14,279 bases of DNA from positions 1 through 14,279 of the forward strand of contig DAIDKA010000070.1 of NCBI GenBank assembly GCA_027451085.1. Direction: 5' to 3'. Source of the DNA: Gammaproteobacteria bacterium. Its GTDB lineage: Bacteria; Pseudomonadota; Gammaproteobacteria; Steroidobacterales; Steroidobacteraceae. How positions within the stretch are numbered: position 1 is the stretch's first letter; each line of letters opens with the position of its first letter. The translations under genes and the position numbers were made by a program. The notes beneath the pieces are model-generated. The model was not told where the DNA came from. It did no database searches and saw only the letters and a list, made by a program, of their open reading frames with translations. Positions 13,320 through 14,279 of this stretch are shown here, piece after piece.

Positions 13320-14279
13320 GACAGCGCCCTGCCGCGCATCATGTAGGCTCCAAGGATCCCTTCATCCGCCTCCTCCCGCCGCAACTGCGCCGCCACCGCG
13401 CCGCGGTACATCACCAGGATGCGGTCACAGAGCGCCAGGATTTCCGACAGCTCCGCGGAGACCAGCAGAATGGCCCGGCCGCGGTCGCGCTCTGCAATCA
13501 GCTGCGCATGAATGAACTCGATGGCACCCACGTCCACGCCTCGCGTCGGCTGTTCGGCGATCAGCACCGGCGCCTGGTGTGCAAGCTCCCGCGCGATCAC
13601 AAGCTTCTGCAGATTGCCGCCGGAGAGCTGACCCACGGGTTCACCCTCCCCCCGGGTCTTGATGTCGAAGGCTCCGATGAGGCGGCGGGCCCAGTCACGC
13701 ATTGCCGCCCGGTTGAGCAGCCCATGGCGTGACATCGGTGCCTGCGAATGAAAGCCCATGGCGAGGTTGTCCGCGGCACTCGCAGCCCCTGCGCTGGCGG
13801 TCCGCGCGCGGTCCTCGGCGATGTAGCTGACGCCCGCGCGCCGCCGTGCAGCGATGGAACAGCCAGTGACGTCGCGGCCACCGACCCTTACCCGGCCGGT
13901 CGAGGCGGGACGCAGACCGATGATGGCCTCGATCAGCTCCGACTGGCCGTTGCCGGCGACACCGGCGATGCCGACGACCTCGCCCGCACGGACTTCGAGC
14001 GAGACCTGGTCAACCGCCCGGTGGCCGTCGGCATCAACATCGAGACGTTCCACCCGCAGTGCCACGGCCCCGGGTTCCGCAGGCGAGCGGCTGACCGGCC
14101 GCAGGCCCGAACGGCCGGTCATGGCCTGCACGATCTCGGCTGGAGAGGTTTTCGCGGTCACGAGCTCGGCGCTGACCCGGCCGGCACGCAGCACCGTGAT
14201 GCGGCTGCTGACTGCCATCGCCTCATCCAGCTTGTGGGTCACGAGCAGCACGGTGCAGCCGGAGGCCGCCAACCGGCGC
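13316..14279 (-). CDS. Double-domain ABC importer ATPase, nucleoside/sugar type (5' partial)
   Basis: The frame runs off the right edge, so the beginning is missing; relatives have about 500 residues, and about 320 are visible. The visible part starts at the end of the first nucleotide-binding domain (VLLVTHKLDEAM, the H-loop) and contains the whole second domain. That domain shows the degenerate Walker A GVAGNGQSEL without the Lys, the signature LSGGNLQKLVIARELA, the Walker B region LIAEQPTRGVDVGA, and SAEL in place of the H-loop. This asymmetry is normal in ribose/nucleoside-type ATPases, where the second site is catalytically weak. It is a peripheral inner-membrane protein that powers the two permeases next to it. 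An apparent TTG near the edge is not the start. The substrate-binding lipoprotein is probably beyond the window. Confidence 0.95.
   Translation of the reverse strand, partial: RRLAASGCTVLLVTHKLDEAMAVSSRITVLRAGRVSAELVTAKTSPAEIVQAMTGRSGLRPVSRSPAEPGAVALRVERLDVDADGHRAVDQVSLEVRAGEVVGIAGVAGNGQSELIEAIIGLRPASTGRVRVGGRDVTGCSIAARRRAGVSYIAEDRARTASAGAASAADNLAMGFHSQAPMSRHGLLNRAAMRDWARRLIGAFDIKTRGEGEPVGQLSGGNLQKLVIARELAHQAPVLIAEQPTRGVDVGAIEFIHAQLIAERDRGRAILLVSAELSEILALCDRILVMYRGAVAAQLRREEADEGILGAYMMRGRALS

Noticed and set aside
1..14279. CRISPR arrays, tRNA or rRNA genes, and insertion sequences
   Set aside because: I looked for regularly spaced repeats, tRNA-like cloverleafs and transposase motifs and saw none.

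Overview
The window is GC-rich (about two thirds by eye), densely coded DNA from a Gram-negative bacterium. A hybrid malic enzyme of the MaeB type, a c-di-GMP GGDEF/EAL protein, exported proteins with signal peptides and Shine-Dalgarno-led genes suggest a proteobacterium, most likely a gammaproteobacterium. The genus cannot be read from the sequence. No rRNA, tRNA, CRISPR array or transposase is visible, and no gap between genes exceeds about 140 bases.

Left part, 1-4596, plus strand. The end of maeB is followed by a hairpin-led, TTG-started GGDEF-EAL gene. That gene overlaps by 4 bases a 277-residue membrane protein I would not expect an annotator to name. Reading it by eye, I find two copies of a helix pair whose spaced Asn/Tyr/Cys/His residues match the copper/ethylene-binding helices of the plant receptor ETR1. 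This looks like a two-gene sensor (membrane) plus c-di-GMP effector (cytosol) unit, and it is the best candidate here for something undescribed.

Middle, 4633-7246. A TauE/SafE-type membrane exporter (minus) is divergent from a luciferase-like flavin monooxygenase (plus). An ORF6N-domain DNA-binding-type protein follows, behind an AT-rich dyad and a possible 16-codon leader. Its coding sequence contains a perfect 12-bp inverted repeat with a 3-base loop.

Centre right, 7276-10273. Two exported proteins built from SnoaL/NTF2-like folds are divergently transcribed: one with two apparent domains (minus) and one with three clear tandem copies (plus). Their 136-bp shared promoter region has mirror-image TATGAT boxes lying inside a perfect 8-bp inverted repeat, so they are probably co-regulated.

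Right part, 10283 to the edge, minus strand. A tight operon, each junction an ATGA stop/start overlap, encodes a double-ATPase ABC subunit (cut by the window edge), two permeases of the BMP/nucleoside-uptake class, and an isopenicillin-N-synthase-family Fe(II)/2-oxoglutarate oxygenase. The layout suggests import of a small molecule, perhaps a nucleoside or nucleobase, followed by oxidation. The substrate-binding protein is not in the window.
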